Assembly: GCA_017463105.1 (NCBI GenBank)
Contig: JAFTPU010000001.1
Location: 100,600-164,599, forward strand
Direction: 5' to 3'
Source: Clostridia bacterium
Lineage (GTDB): Bacteria > Bacillota > Clostridia > Christensenellales > Borkfalkiaceae
Length of the DNA: 64,000 nucleotides
The notes beneath the pieces are model-generated. The model saw only the letters and a program-made list of their open reading frames with translations. It ran no database searches and had not been told where the DNA came from. The translations under genes were made by a program, and so were the position numbers. Below are positions 18,936 to 28,277 of this stretch, one piece after another (the first letter of the stretch is position 1; each line of letters starts with the position of its first letter).

Positions 18936-20135
18936 TTATCCGTTCTTCCGACGCAGATAATCCCCCTTTTTTAGTTCGTACGGACATTTGATTCTGTAGA
19001 CCGCCTGTACCAATTTGCAATCGTCCGTCCGTTCGCCGTCCGAAGCGTAGATTTCCTCCGCACGGAAACTCTTTTTGAAATTCCCGTCGGGCGCGAGCGC
19101 TTCCAAAATATCACCCTCTTTAAAGCGATTGCGCATTTCCGCGAGCACGAATCCGTCCCTTGCTCTCAACACGTCGGCGATATACGTATATTCCCCGCGC
19201 GATTGGCTGTCGTCGTAATTGACCGTTTCCCCGTTTTTTCCGTCTGCGTACGCTTGCGTATATTCGCGATGCGCCACGCAAGCGAGCTCGTATTCGGATT
19301 CGGCGATATCCCCGCCGTCGAGTGCCCGCCGATACGCGTTAATGACGGTGGCGAGATAATACCCGCTCTTCATTCTGCCCTCGATCTTGAACGAACACAC
19401 GCCCGCCTCCGCCAGCTCCTTTAAGCGGGAAAGCATATTGAGGTCTTTGCTGTTGAAAATGTAGGTGCCTTTGTCGTCCTCTTCGATCGGCAACCATTCC
19501 GACTGTCCGTTCGTCGCGTTCTTCGCCCGGACCTCGTATCGCCAACGGCACGCTTGCACGCACGCGCCGCGATTGGATTGCCTTCCGTCTAAATAATCGG
19601 ACAACAGGCACCGTCCGCTGTACGATATGCACATCGCGCCGTGCACGAACGCTTCCAGCTCGATATCGGGCACGAATTCGTGTATTTCCTTTATTTCCGC
19701 GATCGAGAGTTCCCGCGCGAGGATCACGCGCGAAACGCCCTGTTCTTTCCAAAATTTCACGGCGTATTTATTCGTCGTATTCGCTTGCGTGGAAAGGTGT
19801 ATCGCCAGCTTGGGCGCGACCTGCTTCGCAAGATATACTACGCCCGAATCGCTGACGATCGCCGCGTCCACGCCCGTTTCTTCCAAAAAGCGGAAATAGT
19901 CCGCCAACGTAGCGAAATCGGCGTTACGAGCATAAATATTCGCCGTCACGTATACCTTTTTTCCTTTTTCGTGCGCAAGACGAACAGCGGAAGAAAGTTC
20001 TTCCGCCGTGAAATTATCCGCAAAGGTGCGGAGGGAAAAATTCTTTCCGCCCAAATATACCGCGTCCGCCCCGAAATGCAGCGCCGTTAAAAATTTCGCA
20101 TAGCTCCCCGCGGGAGCCAAAAGCTCCGTTTTCAT
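18936..20135 (-). CDS. trhP: U32-family tRNA uridine hydroxylase (prephenate-dependent, TrhP type)
   Basis: 399 residues from MKTELLAPAGSYAKFL. The U32 signature is clear: the N-terminal LLAPAGS, GADAVYLGGKNFSLR, ELEAFVHGAMCISYSGRCLLS and a Cys set (CISYSGRC...GACVQACRW) thought to hold an Fe-S cluster. TrhP proteins make 5-hydroxyuridine at the wobble position of tRNAs. The start overlaps the stop of the upstream methyltransferase (ATGA). That pairing matches Bacillus yrrM-yrrN-yrrO, where TrmR methylates the hydroxyl to mo5U. Only one U32 gene is present here instead of two. Older annotation would call it a peptidase. Confidence 0.88.
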   Translation of the reverse strand: MKTELLAPAGSYAKFLTALHFGADAVYLGGKNFSLRTFADNFTAEELSSAVRLAHEKGKKVYVTANIYARNADFATLADYFRFLEETGVDAAIVSDSGVVYLAKQVAPKLAIHLSTQANTTNKYAVKFWKEQGVSRVILARELSIAEIKEIHEFVPDIELEAFVHGAMCISYSGRCLLSDYLDGRQSNRGACVQACRWRYEVRAKNATNGQSEWLPIEEDDKGTYIFNSKDLNMLSRLKELAEAGVCSFKIEGRMKSGYYLATVINAYRRALDGGDIAESEYELACVAHREYTQAYADGKNGETVNYDDSQSRGEYTYIADVLRARDGFVLAEMRNRFKEGDILEALAPDGNFKKSFRAEEIYASDGERTDDCKLVQAVYRIKCPYELKKGDYLRRKNG

Positions 20136-20785
20136 TGCCGTCTCGCTTCCCCTTTTTCCTTGGTGTTCGGTCTGTATACGGACAACGCCACGCCGTCGCC
20201 CACGTTCAAAACGGAGGTGATAAAATCGCCGTCCGCCGTTAAAACGTCGAGATACGAGCGTATTTTCTCCACGATCGAACGCCGTTTCTGCGGCGTCGGC
20301 TCCTCGCCGCTCACCCAGCCGTATAACAATACGTCGTCGGAAAAGAGGATCGCACCCTCCTTCATCAGTCTTTTTAAATCGAAAAGATATTTTTCGTATT
20401 GCGCCTTCGGTCCGTCGAGTAACACGAAATCGAACTGTCCGTCCATCATGGCGAGTATCTCGCCCGCATCGCCGAAGTGCGCCGTCGTTCTGTCCGCCAC
20501 GCCGAATTTTTCGAAATTCTCTTTCGCTTCCAGATGACGGTCCTCCTCCAGCTCGATCGTCGTAAGACGGGCAGACGGACATGCTTTCAGCATCGCGACG
20601 CCCGAAAGCCCCACCGCCGTACCGATCTCGAGTATCCGCGTCGGTTTTGCCGCGCTCAGCGTTACCAGCAAAAATTGCAACGTTTCGTCGTCCGCTACGG
20701 GTATGCCTCGCGCGAGTGCGTCCGCGCGTGCTTTCGCCAGCGTTTCGTCGATATGCAGTTTTACCAGCGACGCCGTATATTTCAT
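20132..20785 (-). CDS. trmR: tRNA 5-hydroxyuridine O-methyltransferase (TrmR/YrrM type)
   Basis: 217 residues. A class I SAM methyltransferase of the COMT-like group: motif I is ILEIGTAVGLSG, the acidic SAM loop is TTIELEEDR, and the metal/catalytic Asp region is FVLLDGPKAQYEKY and ILFSDDVLLYG. Coupling to trhP by an ATGA overlap and the family match point to TrmR, which converts ho5U34 to mo5U34. A small-molecule O-methyltransferase is the alternative on domain grounds alone. SD GAAGGAT precedes the ATG; the RNase J stop lies 29 bases upstream. Confidence 0.85.
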   Translation of the reverse strand: MKYTASLVKLHIDETLAKARADALARGIPVADDETLQFLLVTLSAAKPTRILEIGTAVGLSGVAMLKACPSARLTTIELEEDRHLEAKENFEKFGVADRTTAHFGDAGEILAMMDGQFDFVLLDGPKAQYEKYLFDLKRLMKEGAILFSDDVLLYGWVSGEEPTPQKRRSIVEKIRSYLDVLTADGDFITSVLNVGDGVALSVYRPNTKEKGEARRQ

Positions 20786-20814
20786 TTGTTTTTATCCTTC
20801 GTCAAATTTTGAAG

Positions 20815-22788
20815 TTAAACGTCCAGCACCGAAACGATGATCAGCGGACACTGACGCGTTCTTTTATAGAAATAGTTGCGAAGCGTTTTCTTGATATGCT
20901 CCGAAAGTTCTTCCTTATTGCCGTTTTCGTAATCGTAATTTTCCACGGCGCGCTGCGCGATCGCTTTGATCTCAGCTTCCGTGCCCGTCTGTTCGGTGAA
21001 CACGCAACCGTGCGCCTCGACCACGGGGTCGTTGATCACGTAATTACCCGTGACGGCGATCGCTACGGTGAAGATCCCTTCCGCGGACATTTTCAGTCTG
21101 TCCTTCATGACCTCGCTGGTGCCGTAATCCTCGATCCCTTCGCCGTCGATAAGGCGGGTACCCGCGGGAATATTTTCGCCCAAACGGATATCCGTATCCG
21201 TCAATTCCACGCAGTTGCCGATCTCCGTGATCATGATGTTCCGTTCGGGCATGCCGAGCGACTCGGCAAGTTGGGCGTGCCGTTTCAAATGACGGTATTC
21301 GCCGTGCACGGGAATAAAGAATTTGGGCTTCAACAGGGAATGGAGTATTTTGTGCTCTTCCTGACAAGCGTGTCCCGAAACGTGGATCTTTTCCAAACTT
21401 TCGTATACGACCTGCGCGCCCTTTTTATACAGATTATTTATCACGCGATAGATCATTTTTTCGTTCCCGGGAATGGGATTCGCCGAAATGATGATGGTGT
21501 CGTTTACGCCTACCGTCACCTTATTGAAATCGCCCGAAGCCATACGCGTGAGCGCGCTCATGGGCTCGCCCTGCGAGCCCGTCGAAACGATCAGAAGCTC
21601 GCCGTCGAACAGGTTTTTCGTCTTTTCGACGTCGATCAGAACGCCCTCGGGGATCTTCAGTTCCCCAATCTTCACAGCCGCGTCCACGACCTTGAACATG
21701 CTCCTTCCCGACAACGCGACTTTACGGCGATATTTTACCGCAAGATCGATGATCTGTTGCAAACGGTGTACGTTGGAAGCAAACGTCGCGATGATCAGTC
21801 TGCGGGTCATATTTCCCGAAAACAAATGATCGAGAGTCGTTCCCACAACCGTTTCGCTCATAGTGTAGCCCGCGCGTTCGATGTTCGTCGATTCGCCCAT
21901 ATAGAGTAGCACGCCCTCGTTGCCGAGCTCGGCAATTCGTTTGAAATCGATCGGCGCGCCCGCCACGGGCGTAAGGTCGATCTTGAAATCGCCGCTGTGA
22001 TAAATAAGTCCGTTCGGGGTACGGATCGCAAGTGCGCAAGCGCCGGAAATGGAGTGATTTACGTTGATAAATTCCACTTCGAACACGCCCAATCGAACGC
22101 GATCGCCCGCCTCGACGACGCGCTCCGCAACGTTTGCAATGCGGTGCTCCTGCAACTTGTTGTCCGTCAACATCAGAGTCAGACGGGTGCCGTAGATGGG
22201 CGTATCGGGCAAAAGCTCCTTCATGAGGTAAGGTACGCCGCCGATATGGTCCTCGTGACCATGCGTAAGCAATACGCCGCGCACCTTGTCTTTGTTCTGC
22301 GCAAGATAGGTGATATCGGGCACGACCGAATCGATCCCCGGCATATCCTCGCCGTTGGGAAAGGTAAGCCCCGCGTCGATCACGATAATATCGTTGCCGT
22401 ATTCGATCGCGGTCATATTTTTACCGATCTCCCCCACGCCGCCGAGGAATACGATCTTCACGGGCTTTTTCCTTTTCGAGGTCGGCTTCTTGTTCATTTG
22501 CAAACGCTTGGGTCTTTCCTCCCGTACTTCCGCTACGATCGGATTTTTCTTCGCCGACGCCGTTTCCTTTTTCGAATTCGTCCGCGCCGCATTTCTCGGC
22601 GCGCGGGATCTTTTCTCCGTTGCGGGCGACGCCTCGCTTGCGGCGGACGGGTCGAACGCCGTGCCCATGGGATTCCGTTTGGAGCCGCGACGCTTATTCC
22701 CCGTTTCCGCGTTCTTTACGGCTTGTCCGCGTTTTTCGTTCTGTTTTTCTTTCCGTTTGTTCTCTTTGTTCTCTTTGTTCTCTTTCAC
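20815..22788 (-). CDS. rnj: Ribonuclease J
   Basis: 657 residues, about 100 longer than usual. The extra part is a Lys/Asn/Glu/Arg-rich, probably disordered N-terminus opening with three KEN triplets. The core begins near residue 108 (VKIVFLGGVGEIGKNM). The metallo-beta-lactamase motif HGHEDH lies at 176-181, and beta-CASP features follow (ATFASNVHRLQQ, STGSQGEPMSAL, HVSGHA, IPVHGEYRHL). RNase J is the 5'-3' exonuclease/endonuclease of RNA turnover. The chosen start is a GTG with only a weak SD (AGGA); a later start within the disordered tail is possible. First gene of the trmR-trhP-ansA-M29 run. Confidence 0.93.
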   Translation of the reverse strand: MKENKENKENKRKEKQNEKRGQAVKNAETGNKRRGSKRNPMGTAFDPSAASEASPATEKRSRAPRNAARTNSKKETASAKKNPIVAEVREERPKRLQMNKKPTSKRKKPVKIVFLGGVGEIGKNMTAIEYGNDIIVIDAGLTFPNGEDMPGIDSVVPDITYLAQNKDKVRGVLLTHGHEDHIGGVPYLMKELLPDTPIYGTRLTLMLTDNKLQEHRIANVAERVVEAGDRVRLGVFEVEFINVNHSISGACALAIRTPNGLIYHSGDFKIDLTPVAGAPIDFKRIAELGNEGVLLYMGESTNIERAGYTMSETVVGTTLDHLFSGNMTRRLIIATFASNVHRLQQIIDLAVKYRRKVALSGRSMFKVVDAAVKIGELKIPEGVLIDVEKTKNLFDGELLIVSTGSQGEPMSALTRMASGDFNKVTVGVNDTIIISANPIPGNEKMIYRVINNLYKKGAQVVYESLEKIHVSGHACQEEHKILHSLLKPKFFIPVHGEYRHLKRHAQLAESLGMPERNIMITEIGNCVELTDTDIRLGENIPAGTRLIDGEGIEDYGTSEVMKDRLKMSAEGIFTVAIAVTGNYVINDPVVEAHGCVFTEQTGTEAEIKAIAQRAVENYDYENGNKEELSEHIKKTLRNYFYKRTRQCPLIIVSVLDV

Positions 22789-22833
22789 TGTTCCTGCATT
22801 TCTCCTTAGCGAAGGCTTCTTCGCTCATAAAAT

Positions 22834-22868
22834 AGAGAGCCGAAAATTATGGGAATTATCAGCTCTCT
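22834..22868 (-). terminator. Terminator after the 732-residue coiled-coil gene
   Basis: AGAGAGC/GCTCTCT stem with an AATT-rich inner part, followed on the minus strand by ATTTTATG. Confidence 0.65.
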
Positions 22869-22912
22869 TTTGATTATTCGTATGTGTGCAACCGAATCAT
22901 CGGTTATGCCAA

Positions 22913-25111
22913 TCAAAAGTCGAATTCGACTTTCTTTTCCTTCGTGACTTTAATATACCCATCGTCAAAGAGTTGTTTGGTGGAAGCGTAAGCGAATTCG
23001 GAAACGTAATCGGTCGGTTCGAACTTCTCGTTCTTTTCCGCGCCGTATTTTTCCGCAAGATAGCCCACCAAGCGGAGCGCTTTCTTCGCAGCCGCGTCGC
23101 TTCTGATCTTCATCATGAACGGCGTGTGTTCGTAAGCTTTCTGCGCGCCGACGTTTTTCTGATGATATACGGTCTGCTTGAATTCGGGATCTTCGGGATC
23201 GAGATCGAGATAGAAGCAAAGCGTTTTACCGCTGATATTCACCTTTGCGATCGTATCTCTGCCGTAGTTGAATCTGTCGCCGTGCCAGCTCACGTTCGAA
23301 TTGATCTTCTTATAAGAGGTCAGCTCGTTTTTGATATCACTGTAATATCCCTTAACGTTTTCCTCGCTCTGCTTCATCTTTGCCGTGAAACTCTTTTTCA
23401 AACGGATCACAAGCCCCGTTTCCGCGTCCACAAACTGATCGTTGATCTCCTGATATTCGTCGGACAAAGACACCGCGAGTTCGTCGCTCGGCGCAGGCGA
23501 TTCTTCTTTTACCTCTTCCTTCGCTTCCTCGACCGTCTCTTCAACGGCGATTTCTTCTTGCGCTACCTCCGTCGTCTCTTCCGTTACGGCTTCTTCCTCC
23601 GCGGGTACGAGCATACATTCCGCGCACATATTGCAAAGGCGTTCGGAAATTCCTTCCGCGATCGATTGGATCCCCTCGTCGTCGACCACGAGCTCGTATG
23701 TAGGTTCGACGGGATCTTTCGCCGTCTTTTCCTCTACGATCGCCGCAATACGGTCGTAATCCACTTCTTCCGTCGGTACGTACATTGCCGAGATCCTGTC
23801 GTAATCGACGTTTTCGATCTGTCCGACCTTTTCCGCGACTTTATCCGCAAGCTTGTCGTTGTTTTCAACGATCGTATCGGCAAGCTCGTTATTGTTCGCG
23901 GCAATCTTTTCGGCAAGCTCTTCGTTCTTCGCCGCCAATCTCTCCGCAACCATATCCGCAAGCTTGTCGTAATCGATCTGCGGTGCTTCGGGAACGGAAA
24001 TTTCGGGAAGCGCAACTCTCTCGGCGACCGCCGCCGCGATCGCTTCGACATCGAGCGCCGCCATCGCCTTTTCCACGGCAAGCGACACTACGGACGCGAT
24101 CACGTCCTCGCCGACGTTGATCTGCACTTTTTCCGCCGCTTTCATGAAACGTTCGTCGATACGGCGATAATCCACCTTTTCGGGATAGGGCAACGATTCG
24201 ACGACCTTTTCCGCCGTGCCGTAAACGATCTTATCGTAATCGATCTTCGCTTCGACGGGCTCCGTCGCCGCAACGGGCGCGGGCGCAGGTTCCTGCGCGA
24301 CCACCTCACCCAAGATCTCGAGCATTTTATCGCCCACCTCGTCTACGATTCGGTTATAATCGACGTTTTCCGCAACGGGGATCGCCGCTACCGCGTCGAG
24401 TATCTGACGGCTGTGTTCGGAAACGCTTTCCTCCGTCTTTTCCGCCACCGATTCGATCACCGTTTTATAATCCGCGTCCTCGAACGCCGCGACGCCTTCC
24501 GCCACTCTGCGATCGATATCTTCCAGCGATCTGTCGATCTGTTCGAGCGCCGCAAGCTTCGTTTCCACGTCGTTGATCTTGGTAACGACTTCCCCCGAGA
24601 TGAGCGAGGTAAGCCCCTCGTAAATGGACTGATGCTGCATGAAGCTGTATTTGAGTTCGCCCACCGCTTCTTCGAGCTGAGGAAGGACTTCCGCCACCTT
24701 CTCCTTTACAGACTCCGCAAGCGTATCGGCGTTGAACGTTTCCAAAACGGAAACGCCCGACTGTACTTCGCTCAATTTGGCAAGCACCTCCGCCACCGCG
24801 TTCTGCACGTCGGCGATCGAGGTCGCTTTTTCATCCATCGAATCAAGACGTTGACCGACCTGTTCCGACAGCATCGCCGCCAAACCGTCGTAAATCGTTT
24901 GGTTCTGCTTATAGCTGTAACGGATCTCCTGCGCGATCGCTTGCGAGGATTTTTCTCTGTCGCCCTTGATCTCCTGATACAAAGACCCGACCTGAACGGA
25001 AGAATATTTCATCTCGTTCAAAAGCTCGTTCTTGATTTTTTGCAAGTCGTACGAGAGCCAGCTGTACAGAGCGTCGATCTTAGATGCTTCGAATTGTTTT
25101 TTGTCCGCCAT
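22913..25111 (-). CDS. Unrecognised 732-residue coiled-coil protein with DYD-type repeats
   Basis: Very acidic and helical, with no signal peptide or membrane segment, so cytoplasmic. The first 200 residues carry related helical units (YSYKQNQTIYDGLAAMLSEQ near 65-84 resembles YSFMQHQSIYEGLTSLISGE near 155-174). Residues 213-455 repeat a short motif, [VIA]DY[DNRK][KR][IL]: at 213 (variant), 251, 291, 314, 380, 436 and 451. Each is followed by an amphipathic helix rich in AEKV/AERL. A CxxCxxC cluster is at 493-499, then a Glu-rich linker. The last about 170 residues (LKKSFTAKMKQ, SDIKNELTSYKKI, SGKTLCFYLDLDP) form a globular domain that I recall from uncharacterised clostridial proteins of mixed architecture. 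Function unknown; a scaffold or cell-organisation role is speculation. Monocistronic. Confidence 0.85.
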   Translation of the reverse strand: MADKKQFEASKIDALYSWLSYDLQKIKNELLNEMKYSSVQVGSLYQEIKGDREKSSQAIAQEIRYSYKQNQTIYDGLAAMLSEQVGQRLDSMDEKATSIADVQNAVAEVLAKLSEVQSGVSVLETFNADTLAESVKEKVAEVLPQLEEAVGELKYSFMQHQSIYEGLTSLISGEVVTKINDVETKLAALEQIDRSLEDIDRRVAEGVAAFEDADYKTVIESVAEKTEESVSEHSRQILDAVAAIPVAENVDYNRIVDEVGDKMLEILGEVVAQEPAPAPVAATEPVEAKIDYDKIVYGTAEKVVESLPYPEKVDYRRIDERFMKAAEKVQINVGEDVIASVVSLAVEKAMAALDVEAIAAAVAERVALPEISVPEAPQIDYDKLADMVAERLAAKNEELAEKIAANNNELADTIVENNDKLADKVAEKVGQIENVDYDRISAMYVPTEEVDYDRIAAIVEEKTAKDPVEPTYELVVDDEGIQSIAEGISERLCNMCAECMLVPAEEEAVTEETTEVAQEEIAVEETVEEAKEEVKEESPAPSDELAVSLSDEYQEINDQFVDAETGLVIRLKKSFTAKMKQSEENVKGYYSDIKNELTSYKKINSNVSWHGDRFNYGRDTIAKVNISGKTLCFYLDLDPEDPEFKQTVYHQKNVGAQKAYEHTPFMMKIRSDAAAKKALRLVGYLAEKYGAEKNEKFEPTDYVSEFAYASTKQLFDDGYIKVTKEKKVEFDF

Positions 25112-25227
25112 TTTACACCTCGGTTTTTGTCCGCGCCGCCTTATCTTACGGTCACGAACGCTTTTTGTCGCTGAAATTATATCCTTTTTCTTGAAGAAAA
25201 AGCCAAAATCCTGCTTTTACAAGTATT

Positions 25228-25256
25228 ATTATAACATATCTTATGCGTTCGGTCAA
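25228..25256 (-). promoter_or_regulatory. Promoter of the coiled-coil gene
   Basis: Minus strand TTGACC (25256-25251), 17-bp spacer, TATAAT (25233-25228). The leader is about 110 bases with no structure recognised. Confidence 0.75.
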
Positions 25257-25302
25257 GGGTTTTAAGAAAAAATCTCCGACAAAAACGCAATTTTTTTAAA
25301 AA

Positions 25303-25332
25303 AAAACCGTCCCAAGCAAGGGAACGGTTTTT
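25303..25332 (-). terminator. Terminator after the P-type ATPase gene
   Basis: A near-perfect stem, AACCGTCCC against GGGAACGGTT with one unpaired base and loop AAGCAA, is flanked by long A and T tracts. It can terminate on either strand. The 92 bases between it and the ATPase stop hold no gene. Confidence 0.85.
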
Positions 25333-25424
25333 TCATTCAACGCGGACACGGTATGCCCGTTTTTTGTTTTTCGTCACGATCCGCCGTTGCCGAACGCGTT
25401 TCGACACACTTCGACAACGTGCGC

Positions 25425-28064
25425 TCAGTCGCGTTTCTTTCCGCACTTTCTCTGGATCAGCTTTACGAGTTCCACGATCGGTATAACGCAGAAGCCGAGT
25501 CCGATCGCCAAAGCGTACTCCGCAAACCCAACGGAAACGAAGCCGAACGCGTTGGCAAGGAAGTCGATCTCGCAAACGGCGGTCGTTGCCAAAAGCGAGC
25601 CGATCGCGGCAATGACAAGCGTTTTGTTAAACGATTTCACGCCGAAAAGGCTGCCGCGTTGCGAGCGCATGTTTAAGCTGTGGAATATCTCCGCCATCGA
25701 CATCGTAAGGAACGCCATCGTAACGCCGTGATCGCCGCTCGCGCCGCCCTCGGCAAGTACGCTGTGTCCCAAATAATAGGAAACCAGCGTGAGTATGGCG
25801 ACGAGCACGCCCTGATACAGGATATCGATACCCATACCGCCCGAGAATATCCCCGCTTTCGAATCGCGAGGTTTCCGTTTCATAACGTCTTTTTCCGATT
25901 TTTCCATACCGAGCGCAAGCGCGGGGAAGGTATCCGTTACGAGGTTGATCCAAAGTAGGTGTACGGGTTGCAAAATGGTAAAGCCAAAGAGCGTCGCCAC
26001 GAAAATGGCGATCACCTCGCTCATATTGGAGGCAAGAAGGAACTGAATGGCTTTACGGATATTGTCGTAAATGCGCCGTCCTTCCTCTACCGCGCCGACG
26101 ATCGTTGCGAAATTATCGTCGGTAAGCACCATGTCCGCCACGTTTTTGGTAACGTCGGTGCCCGTAATGCCCATGCCCACGCCGATGTCGGCGGACTTGA
26201 TCGAGGGCGCGTCGTTCACGCCGTCGCCCGTCATCGCCGTGACGTAGCCCGCCTTCCGCCATGCGTTGACGATACGGGTCTTGTGTTCGGGCTGTACGCG
26301 CGCGTACACGCTTATATCACGGAATTCCTTTTCGAACTCCTCGTCGCTCATGTCGCTAAGCTGCGCGCCCGTGATCGCGCGGACGTCCTCCGTGAGGATT
26401 CCCAGTTCTTTCGCGATCGCGACCGCCGTGTCTACGTGGTCGCCCGTGATCATGATGGGACGGACACCCGCCTCGCGGCACTGCACGATCGCCGCTTTCA
26501 CTTCGGGACGAACGGGGTCGATCATACCGCAAAGACCCGTAAAGCACATCTCCGTTTCGACCGTTTCCGTATCGTCGGTGGCGGGGAGTTCTTTCCAGAC
26601 CCGTTCCGCACAGGCAAGCACGCGGAGCGCGTCGTCCGCCATCGCCTTATTCGCTTGCAATATTTCGGCTTTCTTTTCCGCCGTCATTTCGACGGGTTTG
26701 CCGTTTTCAAGGTAGTACGTGCAACGGTCGATCACGACGTCGGGCGCGCCCTTGGTGTATTGCACGAGCCCGTTTTCCGTTTCGTGCAACGTCGTCATCA
26801 TCTTACGGTTGGAATCGAAGGGCAATTCGCCCACGCGAGGCAACCGTTTTTTCAGATCGTATTTCGGCAATTCGAGCTTCTGCGCCCAAGCCACGAGCGC
26901 GGCTTCCGTCGGTTCGCCCGTCACCTCGCCGTTATCGTCGAGCTCGGCGTCCGAGCAAAGCGCCATGCCAGTCGCGATACGCGCCTCGTCCTCGCCGTAG
27001 CTCTTGACGACGGTCATCTTGTTCTGCGTCAACGTACCCGTTTTATCCGAGCAAATGATCTGCGCGCAGCCGAGCGTTTCCACGGCGGTAAGCTTACGAA
27101 TGATCGCGTTGCGCTTGGACATATTGGTAACGCCGATCGACAAAACGACGGTAACGACCGCCGCGAGCCCTTCGGGAATCGCCGCCACGGCAAGCGATAC
27201 GGCGATCATGAACGAATCGATCACGAAATCGAAATCAAACCCGCCCGCGCGGATCAGCTGTACGCCGAACACGATCACGCAGATGCCCAAAACGAGCCAC
27301 GTGAGTACCTTCGAAAGCTGTCCGAGCTTGATCTGCAAGGGGGTCTTGCCCTCCTGTGCCTGCGCCAACGCGCCCGCGATCTTGCCCATTTCGGTGTCCA
27401 TACCCGTCGCCGTTACGACGGCAACGCCGCGACCGTACACGACGGTACTGCCCATATACACCATATTTTTACGATCGCCCAACGGCACGTCCTTCGCGCC
27501 GTTTTCAAGCGAGATCGCTTCCGTTATCTTATTGACGGGAACGGATTCGCCCGTGAGCGCCGCCTCCTCCACTTTCAAGCTTGCGCTTTCCAAAAGTCGC
27601 GCGTCGGCGGGTACTGCGTCGCCCGCTTCAAGGACGATGATATCACCGACCACGAGGTTTTCACTGGGCGTGACGGTGAGTTTGCCGTCGCGGATCACCT
27701 TGGACGTCGCGGCGGACATCTCCTGTAAAGCTTCTATGGCTTTTTCCGCTTTACTTTCCTGAAACACACCCAAGACCGCGTTGAGGATAACAACGGCGAG
27801 AATGATGATCACGTCGGCAAAGCCCTCGCTCTCGACGATCGCCAGCACGCCGCTGATTGCCGCCGCCACGATCAAAATGATCGTCATCGGGTCGGCAAGC
27901 TGTTCGAAAAACCGACGGATGAGCGATTTTTTCTTCGCCGCCGCCAGCTTGTTCTTGCCGTTTTCGTTCAGCCGCTTTTCCGCCTCCGCCGAAGAAAGAC
28001 CTTCGGACGCGGTCGTTTTCAGCTCGGATAACACCGCGTCCTTTTCTTGACAATACCTTTTCAT
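25425..28064 (-). CDS. P2-type cation-transporting ATPase (Ca2+/Mn2+ export class)
   Basis: 879 residues, typical of PacL/YoaB-like pumps. Landmarks: TGES actuator loop (EAALTGESVPV), membrane-4 motif AIPEGLAAVV, phosphorylated Asp in CSDKTGTLTQNK, nucleotide site KGAPDVV, hinge TGDGVNDAPS, and M6 NLVTDTFPALALGME. Six C-terminal helices include AFLTMSMAEIFHSLN. It should expel Ca2+ or Mn2+ from the cytoplasm. The leader carries a yybP-ykoY-type Mn2+ riboswitch ending in a terminator, so Mn2+ is the likely inducer and probable substrate. SD AAAGGAG sits before the ATG. Confidence 0.93.
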   Translation of the reverse strand: MKRYCQEKDAVLSELKTTASEGLSSAEAEKRLNENGKNKLAAAKKKSLIRRFFEQLADPMTIILIVAAAISGVLAIVESEGFADVIIILAVVILNAVLGVFQESKAEKAIEALQEMSAATSKVIRDGKLTVTPSENLVVGDIIVLEAGDAVPADARLLESASLKVEEAALTGESVPVNKITEAISLENGAKDVPLGDRKNMVYMGSTVVYGRGVAVVTATGMDTEMGKIAGALAQAQEGKTPLQIKLGQLSKVLTWLVLGICVIVFGVQLIRAGGFDFDFVIDSFMIAVSLAVAAIPEGLAAVVTVVLSIGVTNMSKRNAIIRKLTAVETLGCAQIICSDKTGTLTQNKMTVVKSYGEDEARIATGMALCSDAELDDNGEVTGEPTEAALVAWAQKLELPKYDLKKRLPRVGELPFDSNRKMMTTLHETENGLVQYTKGAPDVVIDRCTYYLENGKPVEMTAEKKAEILQANKAMADDALRVLACAERVWKELPATDDTETVETEMCFTGLCGMIDPVRPEVKAAIVQCREAGVRPIMITGDHVDTAVAIAKELGILTEDVRAITGAQLSDMSDEEFEKEFRDISVYARVQPEHKTRIVNAWRKAGYVTAMTGDGVNDAPSIKSADIGVGMGITGTDVTKNVADMVLTDDNFATIVGAVEEGRRIYDNIRKAIQFLLASNMSEVIAIFVATLFGFTILQPVHLLWINLVTDTFPALALGMEKSEKDVMKRKPRDSKAGIFSGGMGIDILYQGVLVAILTLVSYYLGHSVLAEGGASGDHGVTMAFLTMSMAEIFHSLNMRSQRGSLFGVKSFNKTLVIAAIGSLLATTAVCEIDFLANAFGFVSVGFAEYALAIGLGFCVIPIVELVKLIQRKCGKKRD

Positions 28065-28093
28065 TTTTTACTCCTTTAAGCATTATTATTGAC

Positions 28094-28131
28094 AAATAAA
28101 AACCCGAATACGTCTGAAAGCCGTATTCGGG
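28094..28131 (-). terminator. Riboswitch expression-platform terminator
   Basis: Perfect 10-bp stem CCCGAATACG/CGTATTCGGG followed on the minus strand by TTTTTATTT. It lies between the aptamer and the ATPase SD, so folding of the aptamer can decide read-through. Confidence 0.88.
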
Positions 28132-28159
28132 GAACGTTTCTTTATCGCTCTACGTACAG

Positions 28160-28272
28160 CTTTTCTTTGGCTATACGTGAGTCTCGCAATTTAAGATAAG
28201 CCAAACCGTAAAGGTCAGTGATGTTGACTTACCGCGCGTTTGCGCTTGCTACTCCCTCACGGGGAATCAACA
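28160..28272 (-). ncRNA. yybP-ykoY-type (Mn2+) riboswitch aptamer
   Basis: Read on the minus strand, the leader holds the class landmarks in order: GTGAGGGAGTAGC, GCGGTAAGTCAACAT, CTGACC, GGTTTGGC, GCGAGACTCACG and TATAGCC. In known examples the two arms dock through a Mn2+ site, and binding prevents terminator formation. Other riboswitch classes do not have this GGGAGUAGC...GAGAC arrangement. Boundaries are approximate. Confidence 0.82.
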
Positions 28273-28277
28273 TGATT

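Noticed and set aside
22886-25174. Long plus-strand frame opposite the coiled-coil gene, and similar long antisense frames elsewhere
   Set aside because: Arg/His/Phe-rich translation typical of the antisense of GA-rich codons; no SD, no domain, and the minus-strand frame has promoter, SD and terminator.
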